Assembly: GCA_027366585.1 (NCBI GenBank)
Contig: DAHXNF010000010.1
Span: 89,024 to 153,023, forward strand
Origin: Thermoplasmatales archaeon
Lineage (GTDB): Archaea; Thermoplasmatota; Thermoplasmata; Thermoplasmatales; Thermoplasmataceae
Direction: 5' to 3'
Length of the DNA: 64,000 bases
The notes beneath the pieces are model-generated. The model searched no databases. It was not told where the DNA came from and saw nothing but the letters and a program-made list of their open reading frames with translations. The translations under genes were made by a program, and so were the position numbers. Shown here in pieces: positions 9,157 to 18,250 of this stretch; position 1 is the first letter of the stretch, and each line of letters opens with the position of its first letter.

Positions 9157-11166
9157 ATGATGAACACAATAATCAAGATTAAGATAAGTAAAGGCAGGCA
9201 TTTTGCCGATGCCGTTGATCGAAAAGACAGGGAGGTTGTCGCTGCAAGATTGAATGGCACATTATACGATCTTTTCTCTATATCACCATCTGATGGTGAA
9301 TTTGAGCCTGTCGAAGTGCATTCCAGAGACGGAATGAGAATTCTAAGGCATTCCGGGGCACACCTCCTCGCACAGGCAGTGAAACAGATATATCCCTCAT
9401 CATTGCTAAACGCAGGTCCTCCCACTGAGGATGGGTTCTATTACGATGTCATGATGGACCCAATCTCTTCCGAAGATCTTGATAAGATAGAGAAGGTAAT
9501 GAAGCTGCTCGCAAGCGAGAATATCCCGATAGTCAGGGAGGTAAAACCCAGGGACGAACTGCTGAAGATGTTTCATGACAATCCATTCAAGATTGACAAG
9601 ATAAGGGACAATGTTCCCGAAGGATCCAGTTCCTCGGTGTATAGACAGGGAAATTTCGCTGATTTCTGCACCGGTCCTCATGTACCTTCCACCGGCTACC
9701 TGAAGAATGTAAAGCTCCTGTCCCTCGCTTCCACAAACTACAAAGGGGACGAAAGGCGGGAGAAGTTGATCAGGATATATGGAACAGTGTTTCCAACAGA
9801 AAAGGAGCTTAAGGATTACCTGAGGATGCGCGAAGAAGCTGTTAAGAGGGACCACAGGAAAGTTGGACAGGAGATGGATCTGTTTGTTTTCAACTCCGAG
9901 AGGGCACCAGGGTTCCCGCTGTATACACCCAATGGAACCATAATCAAGAATGAACTGGTTGCTTTCATGCGCGAACTCAACGAAAGAAACGGTTGGGAAG
10001 AGGTTTCCACCCCGCATATATTCACAGACACAATGTGGAGGCAGTCCGGCCACTATGCGAAGTACAAGGATAATATGTACACATTCGAGTTCAAGGATGG
10101 GACAGGATATGCTGTCAAGCCCATGAACTGCCCCGGGCACATCACCATATTTGAAAGGGAACCGCACAGCTACAGGGATCTGCCTGTCAAATATTCAGAA
10201 CCTGGTCAGGTTTACAGGTACGAGAAATCGGGAGAAGTCGGGGGGCTGACACGGCCAAGGACATTCATGATTGATGATGGACATGGTTTCATGCGGCCAG
10301 ACCAGCTGGTTGAGGAGATCAGGAGCCTGATTGCCATGACAAGGGAGACATTCATGCTGCTTGGTGAAAGCAAGCTGGATTTTGAACTTAGCGTGATGGA
10401 TGAGGAACACCTTGAGAATTATCTCATTGGCTACGTCTGCGCCATATGCGGCACTCTTTTCCATGCAAGAAAAGTTTCCAGCGAAGAAGAGCTTAAGTGC
10501 CCGGAATGCGGTTCACTGGATATCAAACCTGATCTGTCAAAATGGAGGGAGGCCACAGAGAGTCTCAGGACTGCATTGAAGGAATCCGGAATAGTGTACG
10601 AGGAATTGAAGGGAGAAGCAGCCTTCTATGGGCCCAAGATAGATGTGCATGTAGCAGACGCGATCGGCAGGAAGTGGCAATGTTCCACTATACAGGTGGA
10701 TTTCATGATGCCTGTAAACTTCAACCTGCAGTACGTAAACCAGGCAGGGAAGAAGGAAAACCTCGTAATGCTCCACCGTGCTGTATTCGGATCGTATGAA
10801 CGATTCATGGCAATTCTGATAGAAAACTTTGCAGGAAACCTGCCCACATGGATTTCGCCTGTGCAGGTTTTCATAGCGCCGGTTTCTGAGAAATTTGCCG
10901 ATTACAGTGAAAAAGTTCTCGCGAAACTCAGGAAGAGTGGCATTAGAGCGCATCTTGACCGTGGTTCGGAGACACTCAACAAGAAGCTCAAGATGGTCAG
11001 GGGAAAGCGCCCATCGTATATCGTTGTTATCGGCGAACGTGAACTTCAGTCAGAAAAGATCACAGTCCGCAGCAGGAAGAATGAGCAGAAGGAGATGACT
11101 GTAACCGAGTTCATAGACGCAATCAGTAAGGAAATAAGGCAACGAACACCGACACAGTCCATCTGA
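9157..11166 (+). CDS. thrS: threonyl-tRNA synthetase, bacterial-type, with an inserted zinc ribbon
   Basis: 669 residues. Charges tRNA-Thr. Order: short TGS-like N-terminus, N2 editing domain of the bacterial/eukaryotic kind (His65 and His69 in HSGAH, then DFCTGPHVPSTG), class II catalytic core (MNCPGH, RYEKSGEVGGLTRPR as motif 2, HRAVFGSYERF as motif 3) and an anticodon-binding C-terminus. Most archaea use a different, DTD-like editing domain, so this is the bacterial form. Between motifs 2 and 3 there is an extra CxxC...CxxC zinc ribbon (Cys428, 431, 448, 451) that standard ThrRS lacks. Two tandem Met codons at 9157/9160. The gene stands alone. Confidence 0.95.
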   Translation: MMNTIIKIKISKGRHFADAVDRKDREVVAARLNGTLYDLFSISPSDGEFEPVEVHSRDGMRILRHSGAHLLAQAVKQIYPSSLLNAGPPTEDGFYYDVMMDPISSEDLDKIEKVMKLLASENIPIVREVKPRDELLKMFHDNPFKIDKIRDNVPEGSSSSVYRQGNFADFCTGPHVPSTGYLKNVKLLSLASTNYKGDERREKLIRIYGTVFPTEKELKDYLRMREEAVKRDHRKVGQEMDLFVFNSERAPGFPLYTPNGTIIKNELVAFMRELNERNGWEEVSTPHIFTDTMWRQSGHYAKYKDNMYTFEFKDGTGYAVKPMNCPGHITIFEREPHSYRDLPVKYSEPGQVYRYEKSGEVGGLTRPRTFMIDDGHGFMRPDQLVEEIRSLIAMTRETFMLLGESKLDFELSVMDEEHLENYLIGYVCAICGTLFHARKVSSEEELKCPECGSLDIKPDLSKWREATESLRTALKESGIVYEELKGEAAFYGPKIDVHVADAIGRKWQCSTIQVDFMMPVNFNLQYVNQAGKKENLVMLHRAVFGSYERFMAILIENFAGNLPTWISPVQVFIAPVSEKFADYSEKVLAKLRKSGIRAHLDRGSETLNKKLKMVRGKRPSYIVVIGERELQSEKITVRSRKNEQKEMTVTEFIDAISKEIRQRTPTQSI

Positions 11167-11171
11167 ATGGT

Positions 11172-12224
11172 TTATCCCGGCGATGATGCCGGTGTTCCTG
11201 CAATGACCTTCTTAATCTCCTCGGTGAGTCTTGGAAGAGCTTTTGATGCGTCGGCGTTTATAAAGTAGTCAGAGAATTTCACTATCGGTGCTTCAGGATC
11301 CGTGTTTATCGAGATTATGGTCTCGCTTGCCTTCATGCCGACTATGTGCTGTATCTTTCCGGAAATGCCCGCGGCGATGTACAGCTTTGGACGGACGGTC
11401 TGGCCGGTCTGACCAACCTGGTGTTCGTAAGGGATCCAGCCAAGATCGACAACGGGCCTGGATGCGCCTACCTGTCCGCCCAGGGAATCTGCCAGATCTT
11501 TGACAAGCTTGAATCCTGACGCATTCCCGAGTCCAAGCCCGCCTGAAACTATTATCTTGGCTGATGTCAGGTCGAGGCGGTCTTTCTGCTTGAACTCAAG
11601 CGTCCTGTGTTCACCGGCGTACTTTGCCATCTTTACTTTCTTGATCTTCACTTCGCAGGTATGCTTCTCGATCTTTTCCGGCATCTTATAGCTCCCCGGT
11701 CTCGATGTGATCATCTGTGGCCTATGCCTCTTGCACAGTATCTGGTCAATTGTCTTGTCACCGAATGACGGCCTCCATGCTATGAGCAGCCTGTTGGGAA
11801 CGTCGACATCCAGCTCTATGCAGTCGGCGGCAACCCCTGTCCTGCACCGGATTGCAATCCTTGAAACCAGGTCCCTTCCCTCCCTGCTGCCCGAAATAAG
11901 GAATATGTTTGGCTTATGCTCCTCAACGAAAGATGCGATGAATTCGGTATACGCAACACTGGAGAACCCTGTGAAATCTGTCACCTCTGCCCCAAGGAAA
12001 AGGTCGCAGCCGTAAGATTCTGCCTCGCTGGCTATATCTTTGAGGTTCTTTCCTACTGCAACGCCAACGGCTTTCTCGCCAAGCTTCTGTGCAAGTTCCC
12101 TCGCCTTCCCGAGCATCTCCAATGCTCCCCTGCTAATCCTGCCATTCTTATGCTCTATGTATACGAATACATTGTGATAGTCCTCCGGATGCTCCGGAAT
12201 TACGCAGTTGATGAGCTCGACCAT
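11172..12224 (-). CDS. etfA: electron transfer flavoprotein alpha subunit
   Basis: 350 residues. It binds FAD and passes electrons from acyl-CoA or other dehydrogenases to the FixC/FixX quinone oxidoreductase. The C-terminal FAD domain is clear: SGGLGLGNASGF, VGASRPVVDLGWIPYEHQVGQTG, then ISGKIQHIVGM and INTDPEAPI. The start codon overlaps the etfB stop by one base (TAATG), indicating translational coupling. It is the last gene of fixC-fixX-etfB-etfA and converges with thrS. Confidence 0.95.
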   Translation of the reverse strand: MVELINCVIPEHPEDYHNVFVYIEHKNGRISRGALEMLGKARELAQKLGEKAVGVAVGKNLKDIASEAESYGCDLFLGAEVTDFTGFSSVAYTEFIASFVEEHKPNIFLISGSREGRDLVSRIAIRCRTGVAADCIELDVDVPNRLLIAWRPSFGDKTIDQILCKRHRPQMITSRPGSYKMPEKIEKHTCEVKIKKVKMAKYAGEHRTLEFKQKDRLDLTSAKIIVSGGLGLGNASGFKLVKDLADSLGGQVGASRPVVDLGWIPYEHQVGQTGQTVRPKLYIAAGISGKIQHIVGMKASETIISINTDPEAPIVKFSDYFINADASKALPRLTEEIKKVIAGTPASSPG

Positions 12225-13012
12225 TATGCCTCATCCCCTGTCCTGATTATTCCTTTCTTAACGAGATCCTGAACAAGCACAGGAATCTCGTCCAGCTTGA
12301 TTGGTCTTGATTCCCGCTTCCTTTCCTCCGGAATCTTGAGCGCTCCAACGAGTGTTGGTGATCCTTTAATGCCGACCCATTCCGGTGGCAGGTTAAGTGA
12401 ATCATGATCCCATTTCTCCACACCTTTCTTTATTGCGTCGATCTTCAGCCTCAACCTCGACCTCCGCGGGAGGTTAGCATTTATCAGCACAGTGACAAGA
12501 ACGGGCGGCTTTGTGCTTACGACCTCAATCCCGTCCTCGAGCTCCCTTTCGGCTATCAGCATGCCTGCCTCTATCCTGGAACTTACTGTATACGTGACCT
12601 GGTCTATGCCTAGGAATTCAGCCACTCCGGGTCCAACATGGCCAGTTCCGGAGTCGGTTGTGCTCTCCCCTGCAAATATGATGTCGAAGTCACCGACCTT
12701 CTTCACTGCAGCCGCTATAGTGAGAGATGTGGCATATGTGTCAGCAGCCGCGAATACCCGGTCAGTGATAAGAATGCCGCGGTCTGCTCCCCTGCCCATG
12801 CATTCCAGTATTGCGTTCTCGGCCTGTGGTGGTCCCATTGATATGACAGTGATCTCGCCACCCTCACTGTCCTTTATCTTCAGAGCTGCCTCAAGCGCAT
12901 TCTCATCAGAAGGGTTTATTATTCCCCTGGCCTGCGATCTGTTCAATGTGAATTTTACCGGATCGATAAAAATTTCCTCTGCATCCGGAACCTGCTTCAT
13001 CAATATGATCAT
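12224..13012 (-). CDS. etfB: electron transfer flavoprotein beta subunit
   Basis: About 262 residues from the ATG at 13012 (MIILMKQVPDAEE), which matches the usual family N-terminus. A GTG at 13024 is an alternative: it follows a GGGTGA that doubles as the fixX stop and could serve as its ribosome site. The ETF-beta AMP-binding region is visible, with NPSDENALEAALKIKD and then GESTTDSGTGHVGPGVAEFLG. It forms the heterodimer with EtfA. Confidence 0.93.
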   Translation of the reverse strand: MIILMKQVPDAEEIFIDPVKFTLNRSQARGIINPSDENALEAALKIKDSEGGEITVISMGPPQAENAILECMGRGADRGILITDRVFAAADTYATSLTIAAAVKKVGDFDIIFAGESTTDSGTGHVGPGVAEFLGIDQVTYTVSSRIEAGMLIAERELEDGIEVVSTKPPVLVTVLINANLPRRSRLRLKIDAIKKGVEKWDHDSLNLPPEWVGIKGSPTLVGALKIPEERKRESRPIKLDEIPVLVQDLVKKGIIRTGDEA

Positions 13013-13028
13013 TTTCAGAGACACGATT

Positions 13029-13301
13029 TCACCCGTACTTGTACTTGACCCCATGGCCACCCTTGGGGTTTGACCAGGCAACGGATCCGTGAGAGCACGC
13101 AAAGAAGCATGTACCGCATTCAACGCAGTCCTCGTACTTGAAGTTCAGTTTGCCTTCTATCAGCGTATAACAGCTTGCCGGGCATGCGAATGTGCAGAAA
13201 TGATCCGGGCATACTGCACAGATATCAGGCTTAACCGTGATGTGCTCATATCCTTTGTCTGTCTTATAATTCAACAGAGATAGTTTTTCCTCTATTTGCA
13301 T
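13029..13301 (-). CDS. fixX: FixX-like ferredoxin
   Basis: 90 residues. A small iron-sulfur protein partnering FixC in ETF:quinone electron transfer. It has two cysteine groups: CAVCPDHFCTFACP and CVECGTCFFAC. The second is a full [4Fe-4S] motif (C-x2-C-x2-C-x3-C). The first has altered spacing, as is common in FixX proteins, which often hold a single cluster. It starts five bases after the fixC stop, and its TGA lies in the ribosome site of etfB. Confidence 0.92.
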   Translation of the reverse strand: MQIEEKLSLLNYKTDKGYEHITVKPDICAVCPDHFCTFACPASCYTLIEGKLNFKYEDCVECGTCFFACSHGSVAWSNPKGGHGVKYKYG

Positions 13302-13306
13302 TGTAA

Positions 13307-14599
13307 TTACATCCTCCTGGCGGCCCTGTAGGCCTCAAGTATAAGCTGTGATTTTGACATTCCAGATCCTGCAATAGATTCCAGCAGGATCTCTGAAAGA
13401 TGCCTCTTTGGTTCCCCTGTTTCATAGAACATGTCAAAGAAGACTTTTTCCGCAATCCTCGGGACTGCCTTATGCATGAGGCTGCTCCATGTCACTCCCT
13501 CGATTCCCTTGAAGTTCTTCATATCCTCGAGAACGTAATTTAAAGCAAGCTTCTCGTCGTATGAATGTAGTGAAGCAGCACTGAAGTTGCCCTTCGTCTT
13601 GGCCTCTATTGCAGCTTCCGCTGCTGCAATTCCTGATGTGATCGCGTAATTCATTCCCTGTATAACAAGGCCATTGCTGAATCCGAGGCTTGCTGAATCG
13701 CCCGCGATCATGTATCCGTCTCCGCTCAGTCTGGGCACGGATTTTATGCCGCCCTCACAGACGAGGTGGGCACTGTACTCCTCAACCTTTCCGCCTTCAA
13801 GATACGGCGCAATGAAAGGATGTGTTACAAACTGTTCCATTATGTTATATGAATATGTGCTGTTATTGGCCCTCAAATCAGCTGCATTGATTACCGCACC
13901 GATAGATATTGTTTCCTTATTTGTATAAAGGAAGCCGCCAGCCTTAACTCCATCCTTCAGGAATCCAAGCACGTATTCCCCGGCATATCCCTGGGAACCC
14001 CGCAGATTGAATCTTTCGTTGATCGTGGTTTCCGGCAGTCGGATTACCTCCTTGATCCCGATTGCAACGTCCCTGTCGCCGATTGGTTCCCTCAGGCCTG
14101 AATCAATTGCAACTCTTGGATTTGCCCCCTCGGCAAGAATCACGACATCCGAGGATATTACGTCGCCTTCCTGCTCAACTCCTATGACCTTTCTGTCCTT
14201 GAACGCGACCTTGTCCACCGTTACCCCGGTTACAAGAGTGGCACCAGAAGCCTTCGCCTTGTTAGCAAGGAACTGGTCAAATTTTGCACGCAGGACTGAA
14301 TATCCTGTCTTGTTATTCTCTAGCTTTTTTGACCTGAAGTCTATCGAAATGAGCGAATCATCAGTCAGCAGACCGGTGCCCTTGGAGACGACAAATCTTT
14401 CCAGCGGTGCATTCTTTTCCCAGTCAGGAATGACCTTGGCAAGCTCATTTCCCCAGAGTATTCCTCCAGAGACGTTCTTGCTTCCCGGCGGGTCGGCCCT
14501 TTCGACCAGCAGAACGCTCAGCCCGGAGGAGGCAAGTTTTATGGCAGATGATGAACCTGCAGGCCCTGCACCCACAACAATAGCATCAAATTCGCTCAT
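13307..14599 (-). CDS. fixC: ETF:quinone oxidoreductase flavoprotein (FixC-like)
   Basis: 430 residues. The N-terminal dinucleotide-binding fold VVGAGPAGSSSAIKLA binds FAD; GDSASLGFSNGLVIQGMNYAITSG is the second FAD contact typical of the geranylgeranyl reductase/FixC superfamily. With FixX it moves electrons from EtfAB to the membrane quinone pool. It is the first gene of the operon. A T-rich/TATA element near 14618-14626 lies about 25 bases ahead of the ATG, which suggests a nearly leaderless transcript. Geranylgeranyl reductases share this fold, but the etf neighbours settle the assignment. Confidence 0.92.
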   Translation of the reverse strand: MSEFDAIVVGAGPAGSSSAIKLASSGLSVLLVERADPPGSKNVSGGILWGNELAKVIPDWEKNAPLERFVVSKGTGLLTDDSLISIDFRSKKLENNKTGYSVLRAKFDQFLANKAKASGATLVTGVTVDKVAFKDRKVIGVEQEGDVISSDVVILAEGANPRVAIDSGLREPIGDRDVAIGIKEVIRLPETTINERFNLRGSQGYAGEYVLGFLKDGVKAGGFLYTNKETISIGAVINAADLRANNSTYSYNIMEQFVTHPFIAPYLEGGKVEEYSAHLVCEGGIKSVPRLSGDGYMIAGDSASLGFSNGLVIQGMNYAITSGIAAAEAAIEAKTKGNFSAASLHSYDEKLALNYVLEDMKNFKGIEGVTWSSLMHKAVPRIAEKVFFDMFYETGEPKRHLSEILLESIAGSGMSKSQLILEAYRAARRM

Positions 14600-14656
14600 C
14601 CTTACTTAATGGCACCGTTCTTAAAAAATGTTGCAATGATTTACATTGAATGCTAT

Positions 14657-14755
14657 GAGGCGATTAACCTATTTTCTGAAGCTGATTAAATAGGGCAGTA
14701 CAGGTCTCATAACGCCTAGTAAATAGATATAAATTGTCAAATCGCCTCACTGCCC
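14657..14755. repeat. two interleaved inverted repeats in an intergenic gap
   Basis: GAGGCGATT (14657-14665) pairs with AATCGCCTC (14740-14748), and GGGCAGT (14693-14699) pairs with ACTGCCC (14749-14755). The two right arms are contiguous. The order A-B-A'-B' would make a pseudoknot in RNA. It lies in the 213-base gap between fixC and the secreted-protein island; no gene is present there. Confidence 0.5.
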
Positions 14756-14812
14756 ATCAGGATAAACAGATCTGGAAAGTCATTGTTCATCAGCTCGTCG
14801 GGGCTCACTTGC

Positions 14813-15361
14813 TTAAGTCCCTACGTACAATAGATCACTTTGCAGTTCAGGAACTTCATAGGCAAGGCTATCATTACTGAACTTATTGTTAGAAAGCATG
14901 GATAGTAGATAATATCCTGTAGGGGCAGGGATATAAGCAGGGCTTGAATATTTAGATGGATAAGTTCCATTGAACGTCAAGTCATACACTGACTCGTTCC
15001 ACATGACTGAATCTGCCCGGAAAGAATTCGTAATACAATATGGGATTGTAACAAAAACCCGATGTGCAGCACTAATGTTGGAGCTGTTGGTACCGACATA
15101 AACTAGAGTAAGCCCCTGAAATTTCCCTGTATTGTTGAAGACAAACCGAGTTCTGGATGTATTCGGTCTTGCCGGAGCACAGAAGTGGAATTCTATGAAG
15201 CTGGTGCTGCCGTTATTACTGCTATTCCATGTAATGTTTACGGTAACTCCAAGGTGTGAATGATTCAGTGTTTCATAGTAATCGACAGTATATAAAATCA
15301 GGGAGAAAATGAGGATGAAGGTTACAATCAGGGCAAATATCTCTCTTCGCATTATTTTCAC
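14813..15361 (-). CDS. small membrane-anchored extracellular protein, unknown
   Basis: 182 residues. A hydrophobic N-terminal segment (about 8-26) is followed by a Ser/Thr/Asn-rich domain with many N-x-S/T sequons, two cysteines, and the end pattern ...APTGYYLLSM... It looks like a surface protein with one anchor or an uncleaved signal. It overlaps the upstream small gene by 4 bases (ATGA) and ends an operon with an ABC transporter. No family recognised. Similar tyrosine-rich ends occur in the other small proteins of this island. Confidence 0.65.
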   Translation of the reverse strand: MKIMRREIFALIVTFILIFSLILYTVDYYETLNHSHLGVTVNITWNSSNNGSTSFIEFHFCAPARPNTSRTRFVFNNTGKFQGLTLVYVGTNSSNISAAHRVFVTIPYCITNSFRADSVMWNESVYDLTFNGTYPSKYSSPAYIPAPTGYYLLSMLSNNKFSNDSLAYEVPELQSDLLYVGT

Positions 15362-15816
15362 TGTTCCTCTCGAGGCATAGCATATGCCATCAGACTGAAG
15401 TTGTCGTTGCCCTGAGATTTGAACTCGATACTGTAGGCACCTTCTGTGTGATTATCTGTGCTTAGGGAGCATGTAAAAGAGTGAAAATCACCAGGTCCAG
15501 CTGTTGAAACTGCGCCGGGGCCAGAAGGTGTGTAGGTGCATACCTTAGTTGCATTATGTATGTTTCCTGACATTATATACTCAATTCCAGCGATGTTTAA
15601 ATTGATAGTAAGGTAATATTTTGCCAAAAAATTGTCCTTTTGCGTCAGTGTCACATTTTTTTCCAAAACGAGGAGTGATGTACCAGGAATCGGTGGCGAT
15701 ATTGTCGTTGACCCGCTGCCTTTATTAGAATTACTCGTGTATATATAATAGGAGGACGAAACTATGATTGCCATTATCACAGCAAAGACCAGTACAAGCT
15801 TCCTCCTTGATATCAT
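15358..15816 (-). CDS. small membrane-anchored extracellular protein, unknown
   Basis: 152 residues. Short basic N-terminus, one membrane segment (about 7-27), then a Ser/Thr/Gly-rich linker and a beta-rich outer domain with two cysteines (CTYTPS, FTCSLS). It overlaps the permease gene by 4 bases upstream and the next small gene by 4 bases, so it is translationally coupled. The context suggests a partner or cargo of the ABC system. Function unknown. Confidence 0.65.
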   Translation of the reverse strand: MISRRKLVLVFAVIMAIIVSSSYYIYTSNSNKGSGSTTISPPIPGTSLLVLEKNVTLTQKDNFLAKYYLTINLNIAGIEYIMSGNIHNATKVCTYTPSGPGAVSTAGPGDFHSFTCSLSTDNHTEGAYSIEFKSQGNDNFSLMAYAMPREEQ

Positions 15817-16793
15817 CTAGTCTTCACCCCAATGATGAAAAACAAAGCTAAGATGAAAACAGTTAAGATTAGGTATTCCAGGAGCATGGAAGAAAACGGC
15901 ATTATTGCGTTAAGCGCGCTCACATGATAGGTGGCATAGTATTTGTAATTGGCAGAGCTGAACACCTCACCTGGCCTGACTCCTGAAGCTGCAACGTAAG
16001 GTTGCATGTTCGACAGGAACATAGCCATACCAAACATGTTTCCAGGGTTGATAAATTCTACAATATGATACAACTGATTTAAGCTGCCATGTGCAATAGA
16101 AGATTGAAGGATCTGCGATATCAAGAACACTAAAAGGAACAGCGAAACGGAAACAGCAACCGAAGTTACCTTTTTTTTCGTTATTTCGCTGATAAGCAGA
16201 CCCTCCAGCACAATAGAGAAAGACACAAATATTGCAACAAAATATTCAATATATATGTCGAGAGGAGAAAAAAACAACCTGCCAATTATGTACATGGACG
16301 GGCCGGGTGAAGTGATTGTGGATTTGGCGTATACCGATATCAAGATCAATTCATATATTACAAGATGACCGCTTTCAGCTAGATATACACCGAAAATCAC
16401 AAGAAAAGAAGCAAGGATAAGGATCATGGAAAAAGTAAACTGCCATAGAAGCTTCCCGGCCAACAGGCAAACTCGTTTCCGCTTGAATACAGAAATCATT
16501 TCCCAGCTGCCGGATTCCTTTTCCTCAGAGATAGCAATTGCTGGCGGGATCAGGATAACCAGATACAATAACGGAAAGGTAGACTGAAAAACTTGTCCTA
16601 CAAAGTACTGGGCTAGTACGTATTTAGCGCCATTATAGTATTGAAGAAAAAACTGATCTATCGCCGTTAGCAGGGTCAGGATGCACGTGATCAGTAAGAT
16701 AGCCAGGTAGAGAACTGACCTTAGACCTGTTCTGGCCTCTTTTCTGAATACTGCGGATATTGCTTTCCATCGTGAACTGTAATCAACTTCCAT
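15813..16793 (-). CDS. ABC transporter permease (ABC-2 type)
   Basis: About 326 residues from the ATG at 16793 (MEVDYSSRW...), chosen because AGGAGAGAAT precedes it at a proper distance. A longer in-frame reading runs further into the ATPase gene. Six or so membrane segments with a large outer loop and the acidic ISEEKESGSWE stretch after the second segment are typical of ABC-2 export permeases. It pairs with the ATPase upstream, overlapping its end by 11 bases. Substrate unknown; export of the neighbouring small proteins or of a lipid or peptide is possible. Confidence 0.8.
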   Translation of the reverse strand: MEVDYSSRWKAISAVFRKEARTGLRSVLYLAILLITCILTLLTAIDQFFLQYYNGAKYVLAQYFVGQVFQSTFPLLYLVILIPPAIAISEEKESGSWEMISVFKRKRVCLLAGKLLWQFTFSMILILASFLVIFGVYLAESGHLVIYELILISVYAKSTITSPGPSMYIIGRLFFSPLDIYIEYFVAIFVSFSIVLEGLLISEITKKKVTSVAVSVSLFLLVFLISQILQSSIAHGSLNQLYHIVEFINPGNMFGMAMFLSNMQPYVAASGVRPGEVFSSANYKYYATYHVSALNAIMPFSSMLLEYLILTVFILALFFIIGVKTR

Positions 16794-17634
16794 ATTCTCT
16801 CCTGAAGGCTTCCTCCAAACTGGGTCTCCTGGCATATTTAACTTCCACACCCTGGTTGATCAATTTCCTCACGACTTCCTGGGGCTCATCCCCGCTGTCC
16901 ACGTACAGGACAGCGCCATTCTCAATCCTACAGGAATAACCAATCTTTCCGCATGCCTCTATAGCTTCGCTCGTCGGAGATGATATCTCAATAATCATCA
17001 TATTCAGCTGGTGAGTCCTTGGATCTTCAACCGCATTCCCGGAACGCATGAATATGATGTCATCGGCAATTTCCTGAACCAGGGTCAAAACATGGGAACT
17101 TATCAGGAATACGATTCCAGTTCTTTTCAACTTTTTGATCAACGATGCAAGCTCAAATGATGATATTGGATCCAGCCCTTCGAATGGTTCATCCAGGCAA
17201 ATAAAATTGGCGTCGGAAGACAGCACCATGGCTAGGTTCAACCTGCGCTTCTGCCCTTTCGAAAGTTTGTAGCCCATTACTTTCTCTAGCTGGGAGATGC
17301 CAGTTAAGCTGAGATATTCCGTCACATTTCCCTTTCCACCTGAAAATTGAAGATAGAACTCAACGTTTTCTCTGCACGTTAAATATGGGTAGATGGACGC
17401 ATTCTCAGGCAGGTACGCAAATTTTCCTTCTCTCTTGATCGCTCCTGCACTTATTTTCTGCAATCCCAGAATCGCCCTGATGGTTGTTGTCTTTCCTGCA
17501 CCATTTGCTCCAACAAGAGCAATGCACTTCCCTCCTTCATCTACAACAAGGGATAGACCCTTAACCGCTTCCTTTTTATTCCTGATCCCATACTTAACAC
17601 TTATTGATTCCATGTTCAGTATGTGTTTTGTCAC
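16783..17634 (-). CDS. ABC transporter ATP-binding protein
   Basis: 283 residues. Walker A GANGAGKTTT, Q-loop region LPENASIYPYLT, signature LSKGQKRRL (a variant of LSGGQ), Walker B FICLDEPFEGLD and the switch His in SSHV are all present. A C-terminal extension of about 75 residues follows, as in exporters of the CcmA/DRI family. The start is GTG at 17634. It drives the adjacent ABC-2 permease. Confidence 0.92.
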   Translation of the reverse strand: MTKHILNMESISVKYGIRNKKEAVKGLSLVVDEGGKCIALVGANGAGKTTTIRAILGLQKISAGAIKREGKFAYLPENASIYPYLTCRENVEFYLQFSGGKGNVTEYLSLTGISQLEKVMGYKLSKGQKRRLNLAMVLSSDANFICLDEPFEGLDPISSFELASLIKKLKRTGIVFLISSHVLTLVQEIADDIIFMRSGNAVEDPRTHQLNMMIIEISSPTSEAIEACGKIGYSCRIENGAVLYVDSGDEPQEVVRKLINQGVEVKYARRPSLEEAFRREYGS

Positions 17635-17661
17635 TTCACCATCCCCTCTTGTATTATTTTG

Positions 17662-18177
17662 TCACACTTCGATCTGACTTACGCTCCCGGAATTGGATAC
17701 AAAATATGCTATACGAGAAAATCCCTCGAAATAAAATGACGTCTGCAGTCCCTTCGCAGATTCGTAGTTTGTAGGACCCCTCGTAATCATGTAATATCCT
17801 GCGATGTCTGGCAACTGTACAGTTGTACTGTACGATGGATTGGCATTATCCAGTTGAAAAGGGATTACCTTTGTACAATTGCTGGGATTATTTATATCTG
17901 ATAGATTCTGGCTATAAAAAAGACCAAGCCCTAACCCATTACTTTCAATAAAGTCAAATTTTGTAAGGAAATTAGTCTGGTTGATGATGGCTGTTATTGT
18001 CACCGCAACGATATCGCTATTGTTATTCTCCAGATTATCAACTATCTTAACCCCAATGGAATAACTAGAATGAATATCTGTGTAATATACCAGATAGGAA
18101 AAAGAGGCAATGGCAGTAATTACTACTGCAGAAATAACTATTACGAAAAGTTTCTGCGATCTCTTTGATAGTGCCAT
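17662..18177 (-). CDS. small membrane-anchored extracellular protein, unknown
   Basis: 171 residues from the ATG at 18177 (MALSKRSQKLF...). This start gives a standard basic N-terminus followed by one membrane segment (about 10-30). The outer part is Asn/Ser/Thr-rich with N-x-S/T sequons and ends in a tyrosine-rich stretch (PDIAGYYMITRG) like the other small proteins here. It lies 27 bases upstream of the ABC ATPase and is probably the first gene of that operon. No family recognised. Confidence 0.6.
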   Translation of the reverse strand: MALSKRSQKLFVIVISAVVITAIASFSYLVYYTDIHSSYSIGVKIVDNLENNNSDIVAVTITAIINQTNFLTKFDFIESNGLGLGLFYSQNLSDINNPSNCTKVIPFQLDNANPSYSTTVQLPDIAGYYMITRGPTNYESAKGLQTSFYFEGFSRIAYFVSNSGSVSQIEV

Positions 18178-18250
18178 GTAATCCCCACAACCATTATGGC
18201 TTATAAAATATTTTGACAAACCAAATTTAAGAAATTCATTTAAAATAACT

